Positions 11,461 to 22,914 of a stretch of 64,000 nucleotides of DNA are shown piece by piece. Both the position numbers and the translations under genes were made by a program. Below the pieces are notes generated by a model that was not told the DNA's origin, did no database searches, and worked only from the letters and a program-made list of their open reading frames with translations. The first letter of the stretch is position 1, and every line of letters starts with the position of its first letter. This DNA is from Siphonodentalium dalli (Eukaryota > Mollusca > Scaphopoda > Gadilida > Siphonodentaliidae): positions 8,274,447 to 8,338,446 of the forward strand of contig CP136061.1 in the NCBI GenBank assembly GCA_032622095.1, given 5' to 3'.

Positions 11461-12359
11461 GATAATATATCCATTATAAGATGTGAGTCAGTGACATGCC
11501 ATGTTCGTTGAGAAGTCAAACTGCCATAATAATTAAAATTTTCACAATGTTACCTAAGCAATTCTTATAGATATATCTTTCTTTATAACAAAGAGAGCGT
11601 GCGACAAATGACGTCATGTGGGTATTTCCGCAGATAAGGGAAACTCCCTCATTATTATACCATTATTATACCATTATCATATCATTATCATAGCATTTGC
11701 ATTCGTTATTCGGAAACTTTCGGCTCTTCTCGTCACATGTATTAGATTCGAGTCGACAAAAATCCGTCGTTTGAAACCAAGACGGATTTCAGACGCATCA
11801 CCGACGAAGATTCGTCTGAATTGGACGGAGATTCGTCTGTGGTGCGTCTGACACGGATCTAATTGTTTCAAACGTCGCATTGTGTACCAGACCCACAATT
11901 GTATTAAATGCGTCAAAAATGCGACGTTTGAAACAATTAGATCCGTGTCAGACGCACCACAGACGAATCTCCGTCCAATTCAGACGAATCTTCGTCGGTG
12001 ATGCGTCTGAAATCCGTCTTGGTTTCAAACGACGGATTTTTGACGACTCGAATCTAATACATGTGACGAGAAGAGCCGATAGTTGCCGAAGAACGAATGC
12101 AAATGATATGATAATGATATGATAATGGTATAATAATGAGGGGGCTCCCCTTATCTGAGGAAATACCCACATGCCGTCATTTGTCGCACGCTCTCTTTGT
12201 CATAAAGAAAGATATATCTATAAGCATTGCTTAGGTAACATTGTGCAAATTGTAATTATTTTGGTAGTTTGATTCCTCAACGAATAAAGAATAAAGAATT
12301 GAACGAACATGGCATGTCACTGACTCACATATTATAATGGATATATTATCAATGTTTTA

Positions 12360-13040
12360 GAATAATCCATATATACCGGTATAAGGGGTAGGGGTTGTAG
12401 CAACTGATTTATAATAATTCATATATACCGATATTCCTTATTGTAAGGAATAGGCGTGGTAGTCTCTGATGTATAATAATTAATATTTACCTGTATTACT
12501 TATTATAAGGGGCATTTATAATCATTCATATATACCGATACTACTTATTATGAGGGGTAAAGGGGTGGTAACCTCATATTTATAATAATTCATATATTCA
12601 GGTATTACTTGTTATAAGGGGCAGAGTGGTAGCCTATGATTTATAATAATTTATATATACCGGTATTCATTATTATAAGGGGTAGGGGTGGTAGCCTCAG
12701 ATTTATAATAATTAATATAAACCGGTATTACTTATTATGAGGGGTAGGGATGGTAGCCTATGATTTATAATAATTCATAGATACCGGTATTCCTTATTAT
12801 AAAGGATATATAGGTGGTAGCCTATGATTTATAATATATAATTAATATATTCCGGTATTCCTCATTACAAGGGGTAGGGGTGGTACCACTGATCTTATTT
12901 ATAATATTTCATATATACCGGCATTACTTATTATGAGGGGTATAGGGGTGGTAACCTCTTATTTATAATAATTCTTATATTCCGGTATTCCTTATTATAA
13001 GGGTAGGGGTGGTAGTCTCTTATTTATAATAATTCTTGTA
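12360..13040. repeat. About 60-bp AT-rich array, right arm (inverted)
   Basis: Inverse complement of the 10780-11460 array, with units such as TATTATAAGGGGTAGGGGTG, GTAGCCTATGATTTATAATA. The copies are diverged between arms, so the two halves have aged or been homogenised separately. Confidence 0.85.
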
Positions 13041-13665
13041 TACCTGTATTTACATGCATGGTATACACATATATGGCAATTGGTTGCACGATATAACATT
13101 TATTTGTAGCGCCTATTATATTATATTATATAACTATATTTACTATATATATACATCCTCATATACATATATGCACATATATTCGCGCTGCAATCGCGCA
13201 TATATTTATACATAATTTATACTGTATTTTAGTATATATATGTATAATATACCGGTATATATAGGCCTCTATATCTACGCGTGACCATTTTGTGAAGGTA
13301 ACATGGAGTGCACCTTTAAATAAATCGACCGATGTATTAGATTCGACGCGACAAAGATGCGTCCGTCTGAAACAAAATTGACCGCAGACGCATCACCGAC
13401 GGATTTAATACAATTAGATTCGAGTCGACAAAAATCCGTCGTTTGGAACGGGCCTTAGCGGATCATCGTTAAAGTTGTTGGTAGGTAATATTTTTTATTA
13501 GCTGGCATTTGGCATCACGGATCAAAATAAACTGTCTTGGTGGTCTTTTTCATTGCTGGGTAAAGCCATCTCCGTTGTAATATACTATAGGTAGTTTTGT
13601 ATTAATTCAAAGCATTCTTTAGAGCACGGACTTCGCTGAAAACACATTTCTCTAGCTTCGAGAAC

Positions 13666-13686
13666 GGCCCTTGTCAGGGCCACCCA
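13666..13686 (+). promoter_or_regulatory. Histone-type mRNA 3' stem-loop (right, plus strand)
   Basis: GGCCCTTGTCAGGGCC followed by ACCCA. The six-base stem is perfect; the loop is TGTC instead of TTTC. Downstream CTGGCAAAGATGACTC could serve as the purine-rich U7 target. It mirrors the minus-strand stem-loop at 9073-9088, both pointing away from the foldback transposon. No histone coding sequence was seen upstream (13460-13660). Confidence 0.45.
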
Positions 13687-13687
13687 A

Positions 13688-14148
13688 AAATCTGGCAAAG
13701 ATGACTCTTACATAAGATTGTACATTTCACAACGCTACCGTCTTCGAATATATATTCGAAGACTTTCGCTTTTGTTAAAAATGCACTGGTAAAGTAAGAC
13801 ATTTCATGAACATTTTCTAAAATCCAGTGTGTACAGCGAAGGGGAACGCCATTCGCCTACCACACTGTCCTTAGAAGCTGAGAACTCGGAATGTTCGCGA
13901 ACTGTGTTACTTTTCTGTCAAGGGTAGTTTTTATTTGTTATTTATTATCAATACAAACATTGCACACTTTACGCTAACACATTACTCTTACATAAGATTG
14001 TATATTTCACAACGCTACCGTCTTCGAATATATTTTGTTAAAAAATGCACTGGTAAAGTAACACATTTCGTTAACGTCCCGATTTCTCGTCTTCCTAATC
14101 CAGTGTCTACAGCTAAGGGGAACGCCCTTCGCCCACAACACTGTCCGT
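13688..14148 (+). repeat. Mirror copies of the 8400-9060 repeat
   Basis: Contains CTACCGTCTTCGAATATATA, AATGCACTGGTAAAGTAA and GAGAACTCGGAATGTTCGCG, reverse complements of the left block. Two copies are present against three on the left. Confidence 0.75.
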
Positions 14149-14645
14149 GGAAGCCGTGGTCACTCTGGCCCAACCCTGTCTCGTAGTCACCCTGGCCCAC
14201 CACGCGACTCATGCATGGTCAATCTGGCTCACCTTCTTCCTCCTCAGCGGTTGCTCTGGCCCACCCCGTGGCTCATTCATGGTCACTCTGGCTTACCTCT
14301 GGGCTCGTGGTCAGTTTGGCCCCCCTGGGCTCGTGGTCTATGTGGCCCACCCCGGGGCTCGTGGTCACTCTCGCCCACCCCCTCCTCAGCGGGCACGTTG
14401 GCCCACCCCGTGGTCACTCCCTGGGGTCTATCCCTGTGGTCGTGGTAATTCTGGCCCACCAATGGGCTCGTGGTCACTGGCTTACCCTGGGCCAGTGGTC
14501 ATTGTGACCCACCCCCGTGGCTCGTGGCCGTAGTGATCGCGAGCTAGAGGTGGGTCAGAGTGACCGCCAACGAGGGGCACCACCCTCTCATCGACTGCCA
14601 TTCTGGGTCATGGGCCAGAATAACCACGAGCCAGGGAGATGGCAT
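14149..14645 (+). repeat. Mirror copy of the 7850-8370 minisatellite
   Basis: Degenerate units built on GTGGTCACTCTGGCCCACCC and GGGCTCGTGG. Near 14540-14640 the orientation flips locally (GGTGGGTCAGAGTGACC). Open frames through it are repeat artefacts. Confidence 0.8.
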
Positions 14646-15779
14646 AACGTTCAAATAAAATAAGCAAGAAAGCCCCACGTTATTTCCGTATATTGGGTAC
14701 CGGGTTTACCATATATATCGTACTCGAAACTATTGGGTTCAAAGCGAGTTGAATATAAACGCTCTTTATATTTAGTTCATGTGTTATGGGTTTCTGGTAT
14801 CTTAATAAGATATTCCTTATGTCGAAACTTCCACACACGTTTTTATTGTCTGTGGGATTTCAGAGGTTTCGTTGGTAAAGCGACTCTGATGTGTGGGACA
14901 ATACACGCATGTCACATATACTATTATACTGTCAATTTTAGTAATTTTTATTAATAGGCCAGATTCGGTCCAGTTTGTTAATGTATGAATCGTGTATTTG
15001 AATTACCGTACGTACTTGATAACACAGAAGGGATCAATTGTTTGGAAATTATATACTGCGTCTGGTTCCGAAATTTTAATTAGAATAAAATGGTGGCTAA
15101 ATGTCGTCAGATGAGCTTCTGATCCTTTAACAGATATAGAGCAATCTATTATGCAGTTTCAGTCATTGAGCGGCTATCACAAACCTCTGGTGAGAAATAT
15201 CGCATGACATCATCAGGAAATTCTGGTCAACTGTAGCCTAAAAGATCAACTTGACATTTCTACTTCATGTGATCACCATAAGAAACGAAAAACACTCACC
15301 CACATTCAGACCAATAAATATATATAAATATTTATCACCTAAAAATGATCCATAACCTCGACAAAACATACTTAAATCAACAAATTGGACTCGAAACTAA
15401 CATCGGCTAATATAATTAAGGCATATGATGACGTTTCACGTAATTATGCATTGTTTGCCCGCGTAAAGAAATAGTCCCAGATAAATAAAGACTCTCTGGC
15501 GTATTCAATGGCGTATATTTAATTACATCGCTTTTCAAACCCTTCGTGCATTATGGGTTGTTGGAAAAACACTGGAAGTCATGGTATTTTGTGACATAGC
15601 TTACGGAATGTAAACAGACAACAAACCGGAAGTCAAAGGTCACCTGGCACTATTTCCTGGTATTAAACGAACTGTGTCTCAGAAGGTGCCCATAGAGTAA
15701 TAGAAAACAGCTGAACTCATAAAATCATTTCCGCCGTAATGGTTCCCAGTATGCAACATAATTCAAATTGCATATATGT
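14646..15779. other. Intron 1 of gene A, nothing recognised
   Basis: Unique AT-rich sequence. No supported gene, RNA or clear repeat on either strand. Confidence 0.4.
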
Positions 15780-16615
15780 GACCCGCCATATAACTCACAG
15801 GGAGCCTCACACAGATGGAAGCATGCACTACATAGTGTCGTCTGCTCCAGGCTGTGCGGGGCTCTCTATGGGTTAATAGACCCGCCATATCAAACCCAGT
15901 CGTAAGTCGGGATTTGTTTTACCATAGGTCGCCTCGCATATATAAGAGAATGCATTGGCCTAACAATTGTTTATAATTTTTTTTAAATAAATGTTTCTTA
16001 CAATTTTTAGGACATAAAATTAAAAAAAACATCCATTACCCTGCAGGGAGCCCCACATATATATAGAAGCATACAGAAGAGTGTCGTCTGCTCATGTTTG
16101 GCTGGGGCTCTGTATGGGTGAAATTATAAAATTGTTAAAGAATACAAGAACAAATTAAAATTAAAATTGTAAAAAAATATTAGGCCAATACATTCTCTTA
16201 TATAAGCGAGGCGACATATGGTCGACTCGCATATATAAGAGAATGCATTGGCCTAACAATTGTTTATAATTTTTTTTAAATAAATGTTTCTTACAATTTT
16301 TAGGACATAAAATACAAAAAAACATCCATTACCCTGCAGGGAGCCCCACACATATATAGAAGCATACAGAAGAGTGTCGTCTGCTCATATTTGGCTGGGG
16401 CTCTGTATGGGTGAAATTATAAAATTGTTAAAGAATACAAGAACAAATTAAAATTAAAATTGTAAAAAAAATATTAGGCCAATACATTCTCTTATATATG
16501 CGAGGCGACCTATGGTCGACTCGCATATATAAGAGAATGCATTGGCATAGGGTAAAAAAAATCCCGACTTACGACTGGGTTTGATATGGCGGGTCTATTA
16601 ACCCACAGAGAGCCC
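15780..16615. mobile_element. Composite MITE with internal 300-bp tandem duplication
   Basis: Terminal inverted repeats about 40 bp long: GGTTAATAGACCCGCCATAT, CAAACCCAGTCGTAAGTCGG near 15872-15912, and the complement at 16562-16608. Inside, a block of about 305 bp (15925-16220) is repeated at 16230-16520. Each block carries CGCATATATAAGAGAATGCA, the hairpin core also found in the piggyBac-like MITEs of this window, plus CCTGCAGGGAGCCCCACA. A third partial end (GACCCGCCATATAACTCACA) starts at about 15781. No coding sequence. Confidence 0.7.
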
Positions 16616-16795
16616 CTTAAGTGGGCCTTTAAAATAACACAATATACTATATTTAGAAATCATTATAATTATATCATTCCTATTATACATCCACATGTCA
16701 TGCCACTTGGATTGTATTTCATTATTCTTGTTTGTTTCAATATATAATAATTATGTATAAACCATCCGTCAGGATTCCTGCTCAATTTGTTTCAG

Positions 16796-17026
16796 CTCGC
16801 ACAGCATCGAACATCGCCCTCCGGAAGACAGCCTGGCAGATCAGCACCCTGATAGGAGGCGTCGCACCACGTGCTGTTGATGGGAATCGTAACTCTAACT
16901 GGGCAGGGCGGTCATGTACTCACACGAGTGTCGCGAGTACAGGTCAGATCAATCCTTGGTGGATCGTTGACTTGGGCGAAATTTACGTAATCAAACATTG
17001 GATAATCGTCAACAGGGCGACGTTTG
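16796..17026 (+). CDS. Lectin gene A exon 2: first half of FTP (fucolectin) domain
   Basis: Acceptor TTTGTTTCAG|CT; donor TTTG|GTAAGT (GT at 17027). The 77 codons begin ARTASNIALRKTAWQISTL and include the FTP hallmarks GGVAPRAVDGNRNSNW, a SCTHT motif, PWWIVDLGEIY and IVNRATFG. These match the N-terminal half of fucolectin/tachylectin-4 domains, which form a jelly-roll that binds fucose with a bound calcium. The usual NR-x-D-C-C motif is NRATFG here, so the paired cysteines next to the sugar site are absent, and glycan specificity may differ. Both borders are phase 1, so the exon can be moved or skipped without changing frame. A degenerate tandem repeat begins about ten bases after the donor. 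Confidence 0.85.
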
Positions 17027-17034
17027 GTAAGTCT

Positions 17035-17225
17035 CATCCGCTAAAATGTCCAATTAAGGATGTGTGTGCTAAAATGTCATATTGAGGCAGGTTGTGTGCG
17101 AAAAACTGTCATATTAAGGCGAGCTGGTGCGCTAAAATGCTCTACTATTGCCAGTGTTGCGCTAAACTGTCCCATTACGTTGGGATGTTTGCACTAAACT
17201 TTCTATTGAGGGTGATGTATACGTG
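17035..17225 (+). repeat. Degenerate 30-38-bp repeat just after the exon 2 donor
   Basis: Five to six units resembling GTGCGCTAAAATGTCCCATT plus AAGGC (CCGCTAAAATGTCCAATTAA, GTGCTAAAATGTCATATTGA, GCGCTAAACTGTCCCATTAC). It starts within about 10 nt of the splice donor. Units do not obviously copy the exon. Confidence 0.65.
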
Positions 17226-19202
17226 GTCCCCATTTAGAATAAGAAAACAATAGGGGTTTCGTGTTTACACTGTATGTCGAATGAAAAACAAGAATGTGGT
17301 CATACCGATTAATTTTTGATAATTTTTGACAGCATTTCTTAATCAAGAAAAAATTATTTCTTTGTCAAGAAAAATTTTCTTGCGATAGAAAACTTGTATT
17401 TTCTTACGATAGTGAAAACAATAAGAAAACCATTTTCTTATTTTAGAAAACCTTTCTTTGTATTCTCAGAGCAAGCATTTACTGTTGGCCCGCATAAATT
17501 GAAAGCACAGCGAGGACGAAGAGGTCACCATGAAAAGGCACAATCCAGGACCACTTGCAATAGAAACGCCAAAGTTACATATATAATGGTTTCTAACAAT
17601 GTAAACACGTGTTTTTGTTCCTCTTCGTTCAAGGGGTATCTGGAGGGCCAGTTGTCAACATGCGAATAACCTAAGGTGTCATAACTGCTATGCTTGCTTA
17701 ATAAAACGACAATAGTGCTCAATTCTGAAAACAAGCACGTTTTACATTCGCTACTCAATTGTTCTGGAGTTTACTTGCACTCATTAATTCGCATTGCATG
17801 ATTTTATTTAACAAATGTGAACTATGTTTTCCAATAATGTATTAATTAATAGAGTTATCTATCCTAATAGGATTTTCTTATTTTGAGAAGAAAGAACTTA
17901 AAATAAGATCTGTTTTCTTGATGATATGTGTAAGTTTTTATTAGTTAAGAAAGCAGGTATCTAAGTTAAGACAAGCTAACTGACTCTGACAAATATGCAT
18001 TATTTACTGGGGAATCATTTGGGATGTTGTTAGTTATTCTTGTTTGATATATGAACAGATGGTTGTGTCAGATTGGGTGATCACATTTGTTTCTTTCTTT
18101 ATATTTGATTACGCTGATGGCATGTATTTGTTATGGGTATTGTATTGAATGAATTATATCAGTATGCATCCTGCTGTGTTTAGAATGGGTGTTGCCGGCG
18201 TGAAAATAGTTTTATTCTTCAACAAATAAACATAAACAAACATTCAGTGATCCAAGTCTGGTAACTTAATATGTTATTCTCTAAATCATGTTTTATAATA
18301 TCATAATACAAATCTGAATGTATTGAATGACATGATCACCTTTTCCAACAAAATAAAAATGGTCTTGGATTCTAAAACCTTTTTTTCCAAACGCAGAACA
18401 ACAAATCACTTGATCACATTTTCTTACACAAAACAAATTGTGTACGCTAAATATGTTTTCTTGACATTTTACGTCCGTACTCATAGTCCATGAACTGGTA
18501 GGACCCCTCGTGCACCCCCACTACTTAACTACTTTGGTATTTTCATGTACCCTAATATATACTGGTCAGAAATAAACGATGTCAACAGCAAATAGTTTGG
18601 ATCCTATTGTAGCTACTGGGTCAAAGTTTATCAATGAAAACGTTATATTTATATTGATACCAGTTGATAGAGTACTGACTTATATTAGCCAAGATGTCTA
18701 GTTACAATGCGATTACGTAATATTACATATATGTTTAGTTGTTTGCAATATATAATGCATTACATCATAAATATTGACATGTGTATGTGTACGTGTTGCA
18801 CGACCCCTGTCCTGAAATTACAATATATCAAATAGCTACTTATGCCGCCATTGATGCAGACTCGTCTTATCATACAATTAAAGATGTTCCTATATGGAAA
18901 CACATAACAATAAGATGCTTACGTCACCATGCGTCACGGGTATACGTGCATTTATAATTCCACTGCATGCCATCCATAAACTATGTGTTAGCATAATTCA
19001 TCACCGATCGCAAAAAGTCATTTCATTTACAAGGGGACATTAACAGTGTGACAATTAACATCCAACGTAAGCTTTGATAAGCATAAATGTAGGATTTGTC
19101 AGATTCGTACCTCAGTTGACGCAATATTCGAATAAACTCGACACAAAATACAGTAACAATGTCAACGATCTGACAAGCCCGGGTTTTACCATGACGAAGT
19201 AA
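17226..19202. other. Intron 2 of gene A, AT-rich
   Basis: Around 17310-17460 and 17865-17960 are clustered TTTTCTTA/TAAGAAAA motifs in both orientations, perhaps ends of a decayed MITE. No coding sequence is supported; short frames at 17394-17669 and 18293-18484 have no recognised domain. Confidence 0.4.
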
Positions 19203-19645
19203 CCCTTTACCCAACAGAACGGCCCTGTGCCAATGCATTTTCTCTTATATATGCGAATCGACCATAGGTCGCCTCGCATATATAAGAGAATGCATTGGCT
19301 TAACACATATTAAAAATAATAAAAGTGTCAAAGAATGTAGAAAAATATTATAAAAATTGTTAAAAAATGTAAGAAAACATTATAAAATTGTTCAAGAATG
19401 TAAGAAAAAATGGTAAAAAGTGTTAGGCCAATGCATTCTCTTATATATGCGAGGCGACCTATGGTCGACTCGCATATATAAGAGAATGCATTGGCACAGG
19501 GCATAACTGTAACCATCACAATGTGGTCAATGAACCGGTTCCAATGATATCCATATTTGTATGGTGTTATTGAGACAGACGGAAGATATTTTAGGCTGTT
19601 GAAGCTTTATTTGGGCGTTTTTGGCCGGTTTGTTTGGGTAAAGGG
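19203..19645 (-). mobile_element. piggyBac-like MITE, inverted orientation
   Basis: Ends CCCTTTACCCAACA and TGTTTGGGTAAAGGG. Flanks are GTAA on the left and TTTAA on the right, so the TTAA duplication is imperfect. Inside are two hairpins of TCTCTTATATATGCGA-type sequence with GGTCGACTCGC and a run of TTAAAAA-rich spacer. It lies in intron 2 of gene A. Its order is reversed relative to the copies at 28163, 38105 and 58490. Confidence 0.75.
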
Positions 19646-20678
19646 TTTAAACGGTAATTTTCATTTGTATACGACGGATCTGACACTGATCGGTAGCTTA
19701 GTTCTGTATGTAAGCCCATGTATGCTGCATCAATAATGTTAGGCACTGTGCCTTCGCTGTAATGAACAGATCATGGATTCAAATAATGCAGTACTGTGTA
19801 TATACTGATCCCCACATGTGATGCCATAGAGACCAAGTCACATAAGAGCAACTTTAGAAAAAAAACTTTTCCCGTTGTATGTAATATATTGGAACAAACT
19901 AGATTTCGCAGTCTAATCTAAGTTGGCTACCGGCTTAAATAAACATATCACTAAGCTACCGATTCACCCCCCCCCCCAATTATTGTAATTATGGAAAACG
20001 ATAGCTGAAAATGATCCAATGCAGAATCAGGTGTGGATATAGTGACTTGTACTGAGATTTAGAAATCACACATCCGCGAACGCAATTGGCGCATGTCGCT
20101 ACGTTACGAAGATGCGCACATTTGTATACAATCTTATACAATGAGCATATCTCCGAACTATTTAATAGACTTTCCGAATTTATAAATATAGCACTGAATC
20201 ACTTAGTACTTGCAAAGATGTCAGACAATTTTTTTGGACAGGTATAAACACTGGCATAATTATAATATTAGTGCCAGAGGCTACTCCCCACAAATATTTA
20301 CACACTAGCCACCCACCACAAATATCTAAACACCCGACACCCCACATCATCTACCAATATATACACACCAGCCCCCCCCCCACACACGTCATCTACACAC
20401 CACACCAACCACTCCCCGCCCACCACAGTACATTCTGTTTTTCATGTACCTAATTGCTAATAGTTCTGCTATCATACAATGATAATGTATTTGTTGCACA
20501 CGTTACAGGAGCGTGACTCCGTGTAAGTTGTAAACACAATTTGCCTCAATTCCATGTGTATGCATTATTCATATACATTAAACTATGCTTGTAGTATCTG
20601 CAAACATAACTTTAATTTCATGATTCAAGTTTCTGAATTAGGTTAAGTGAAGTGATTTGCTTTTGTATTGTGTTCCAG
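19646..20678. other. Rest of intron 2
   Basis: A C-rich low-complexity stretch lies at 20270-20430 (CACACCAGCCCCCCCCCC-like) and a C run at about 19968. No gene is seen. The polypyrimidine-containing acceptor TTTTGTATTGTGTTCCAG closes it. Confidence 0.45.
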
Positions 20679-20924
20679 GATATCGCCTTAACAATTTCAC
20701 TATAGACGTGTCAATCACATATGGACCTGAAGGAGGATTGTTCAATGACCGGTGTTACCACTACCCCGGGACTGCGCCCAGTGGAGCCACACTAGACGAG
20801 CCTTGTAGTGGAGGCGTTATCGGAAGATATGTGAAAGTTCTAAAGATTGGACCAATACAAACAGGCGATCTGACCTTGTGTGAAGTGGAATTGTACGGCA
20901 AGCCATGCCCCGATTATGATCCAG
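20679..20924 (+). CDS. Lectin gene A exon 3: second half of FTP domain
   Basis: Acceptor TTCCAG|GA and donor CCAG|GTGAAT (GT at 20925); 246 nt, phase 1 at both ends. With the G carried over from exon 2 it continues GYRLNNFTIDVSITY, matching the RLxxFxV strand of FTP domains, then LFNDRCYHYPG, LDEPCSGGVIGRYVKVLK and the C-terminal LTLCEVELYGKPCP. Cysteines in RC, PC, LC and PC are in family positions and probably pair in two disulfides. Gene B exon 3 has the same 246-nt length and the same cysteines. A tandem duplication at 21045-21140 and a large minisatellite from 21200 lie just downstream. Confidence 0.85.
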
Positions 20925-21044
20925 GTGAATTTAGACAGTCATAAAAGGACGTCCAGACAAATGTGGGGTCTCAACGCGCTAATTTGGCCAAAATGTTCAG
21001 CGGTTGGAAATTAGATCACATTTCAGACCGAAAATAGTTTGCAT

Positions 21045-21140
21045 CCATTGCAACATTATTTAATATGAGATGTGTTGCTTAACACCATGTTGCAAATATT
21101 ATTTAATATGAAATGTGTTGCTTAACACCATTAGTCGATT
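21045..21140 (+). repeat. Tandem duplication in intron 3
   Basis: GCAACATTATTTAATATGAG, ATGTGTTGCTTAACACCAT is repeated with few changes about 50 bp later. Confidence 0.75.
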
Positions 21141-21199
21141 ATATGAAAAGCTTGAGACAACCGATGGAAAATTGGGGATGGGGTTGAACAAGTAATTGC

Positions 21200-22497
21200 C
21201 CAGACCTGGAAAGTTAGGTCTTATTATGCAACAAATCCCCATACGCGGTCTCTTCCAGTCAGTTCCAAGTATACGCTCGTCTCCCGTCCGCTCGCGAAAT
21301 GCGAGATCTCCCTATTCCATCCTCGTACGCGCTCGTTTCACGTTCGTTCCCAATATACGGAAGTTTACCGCCCGTTCCGGGAATCCGGTAGCTTCCCGCC
21401 CGTTCCGGAATCCGGTAGAAGTTTGCCGCCCCCGGAATATTTTAGCTTCCCGCCCGTTCCGGAATCCGGTAGTTTTCCGCCCGTTCACCGAATGCGATAG
21501 TTTCCCGCCAGTTTTTGAAATGCGATCGTTTCATGTACGTTCCCAGTAAACGTTCGTTCACGCCCGTTATGGAATGAGGTAATTTCTCACCCGATTCAGA
21601 ATTCGGCAGTTTCCCGTCGTTTCTCTGCATGCGTTGGTTTCCCGCTCGTTCACTGGAAGCGATAGTTTCCGCATGTTCTCGAAATGCAGTAATTTATAAT
21701 CCGTTCCCGGAATGTGGTGGTTTCCCGCCGGTTCCAGAAATGTAGTAGGTTATCGCCCTTCCAGGCATTCGCTCGTTTCCCGTTCTTTCCCGGTATGCTG
21801 CCGTTTCACGTCCATTCCAGCCATGCGGACATTTCGCGTCTTTTCTCGTAATGTTGTGGTTTTTCCAGCCCGTTCCAGCGCTATGCATGCGGTCTTTTTG
21901 CGTATTTTCCCGGAATGTGGTGGTTTTCCGCCCTTCTCGGAATGCGGTAGCTTCTCGCCCGTTCCCGGAATGCGGTAGTCTCACACCGTTCCCGGTATGC
22001 TGTCGTTTCCCGTCCGTTCCAGGCGTAATGTCTCGGAATTTTCCCGACCATTCCTATAATTATATAATGCGGTAGATTCCCGCCCGTTCCCGGTGTGCGG
22101 TAATTTCCCGCCCCTATCCGGAATGCGGTATTTTCCCGCCCGTTTACGGAATGCCTTAGGTTATCACCCGTTCCCGGTATGCTGCCGTATCCATTCCTTT
22201 CCGTGCTTGCGGTCTTTTCCGAAAGCGAGGATTTCCCACCATGCAGTCGCCGGAATGCAGTATGTTCCCATTCATTCCCGGCATGATGTCGTTTCCCGCC
22301 CGTACCCGGTATGCTTTCGTTTCCCTCCGTCCCAAATGCATGTAGTCGTGTAGCTTCTTTTCACGGAATGCCAGTTCCTGTAATGCGGTCATTTCCCGCA
22401 CGTACCCAGTATACGCCCGTTCCCAGCCAGTTTCCGGTATACAGTCCCTTCCCGTTCGTTCGCGGTATGCGTTCGTTCCCGTCCGTTCACGATGTCA
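21200..22497 (+). repeat. About 28-bp minisatellite, roughly 45 diverged copies
   Basis: Consensus CGGAATGCGGTAGTTTCCCG with CCCGTTCC. Copies differ a lot in the middle and become 27-bp GGTATGCGTTCGTTCCCGTC-type units at the right end (22440-22497), the same type as the array at 27300-27715. It lies in intron 3 of gene A. Several short open frames are repeat artefacts. Confidence 0.9.
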
Positions 22498-22914
22498 GAG
22501 TGTTAATTTTTGAATTATTTTATTGTTTATCTACATTGGTTTGACTGTATCAGAGGTGTGCTTGGCTTCTATAGTATTCGCGTTAGGTTCGTCTCTTTGT
22601 TAGATTAGGCTTTCTCGCAATTCTAACCTTATTTTTGTATTAATCAGCTGGCTTTTCATATGCAACTTGTTAATTCTTGCCCAAGCGGGTGCTCATTAAT
22701 TACCATTCATCGCACGTATTCTAAGCTTTACTTTTAATAATTACTTATTTGCCAAACTGTTAATGCCAGTGTGGTGAACCGATATTTGATAATGCAAGTC
22801 TGTTAATCGAATCCCGCGTTGTTAATTAACACATGTGCATGCTTTGTATATAACAATGTGTACAACTGTGTTATGTTACTTTAATGTTCCGGAACTCCGC
22901 CGTTCAGTCACTTC
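22498..22914. other. Intron 3 of gene A, nothing recognised
   Basis: AT-rich sequence with repeated short TTAATTA-type motifs, no gene. Confidence 0.35.

Larger units (their letters stand above)
9868..13454. mobile_element. 3.6-kb foldback DNA transposon, PIF/Harbinger-like
   Basis: Ends are perfect inverted repeats, GGCCCGTTCCAAACGACGGA at 9868 and its complement ending GGAACGGGCC at 13454, flanked by TTA on both sides (9865-9867, 13455-13457). A 3-bp TTA duplication is what PIF/Harbinger elements produce. Nearly the whole element is two inverted arms (about 2.0 and 1.5 kb) around a spacer of about 40 nt near 11885-11920. The arms carry mirrored AT-rich arrays and mirrored GACGGATTT-rich inner blocks. 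The left arm has extra sequence (about 10200-10570) absent from the right. No transposase is present, so it is non-autonomous. Superfamily is inferred from the TSD and end sequence. Confidence 0.75.

Noticed and set aside
11618..12172. Matching 74-80-codon frames on both strands
   Set aside because: They are the two arms of the foldback transposon read in opposite directions.
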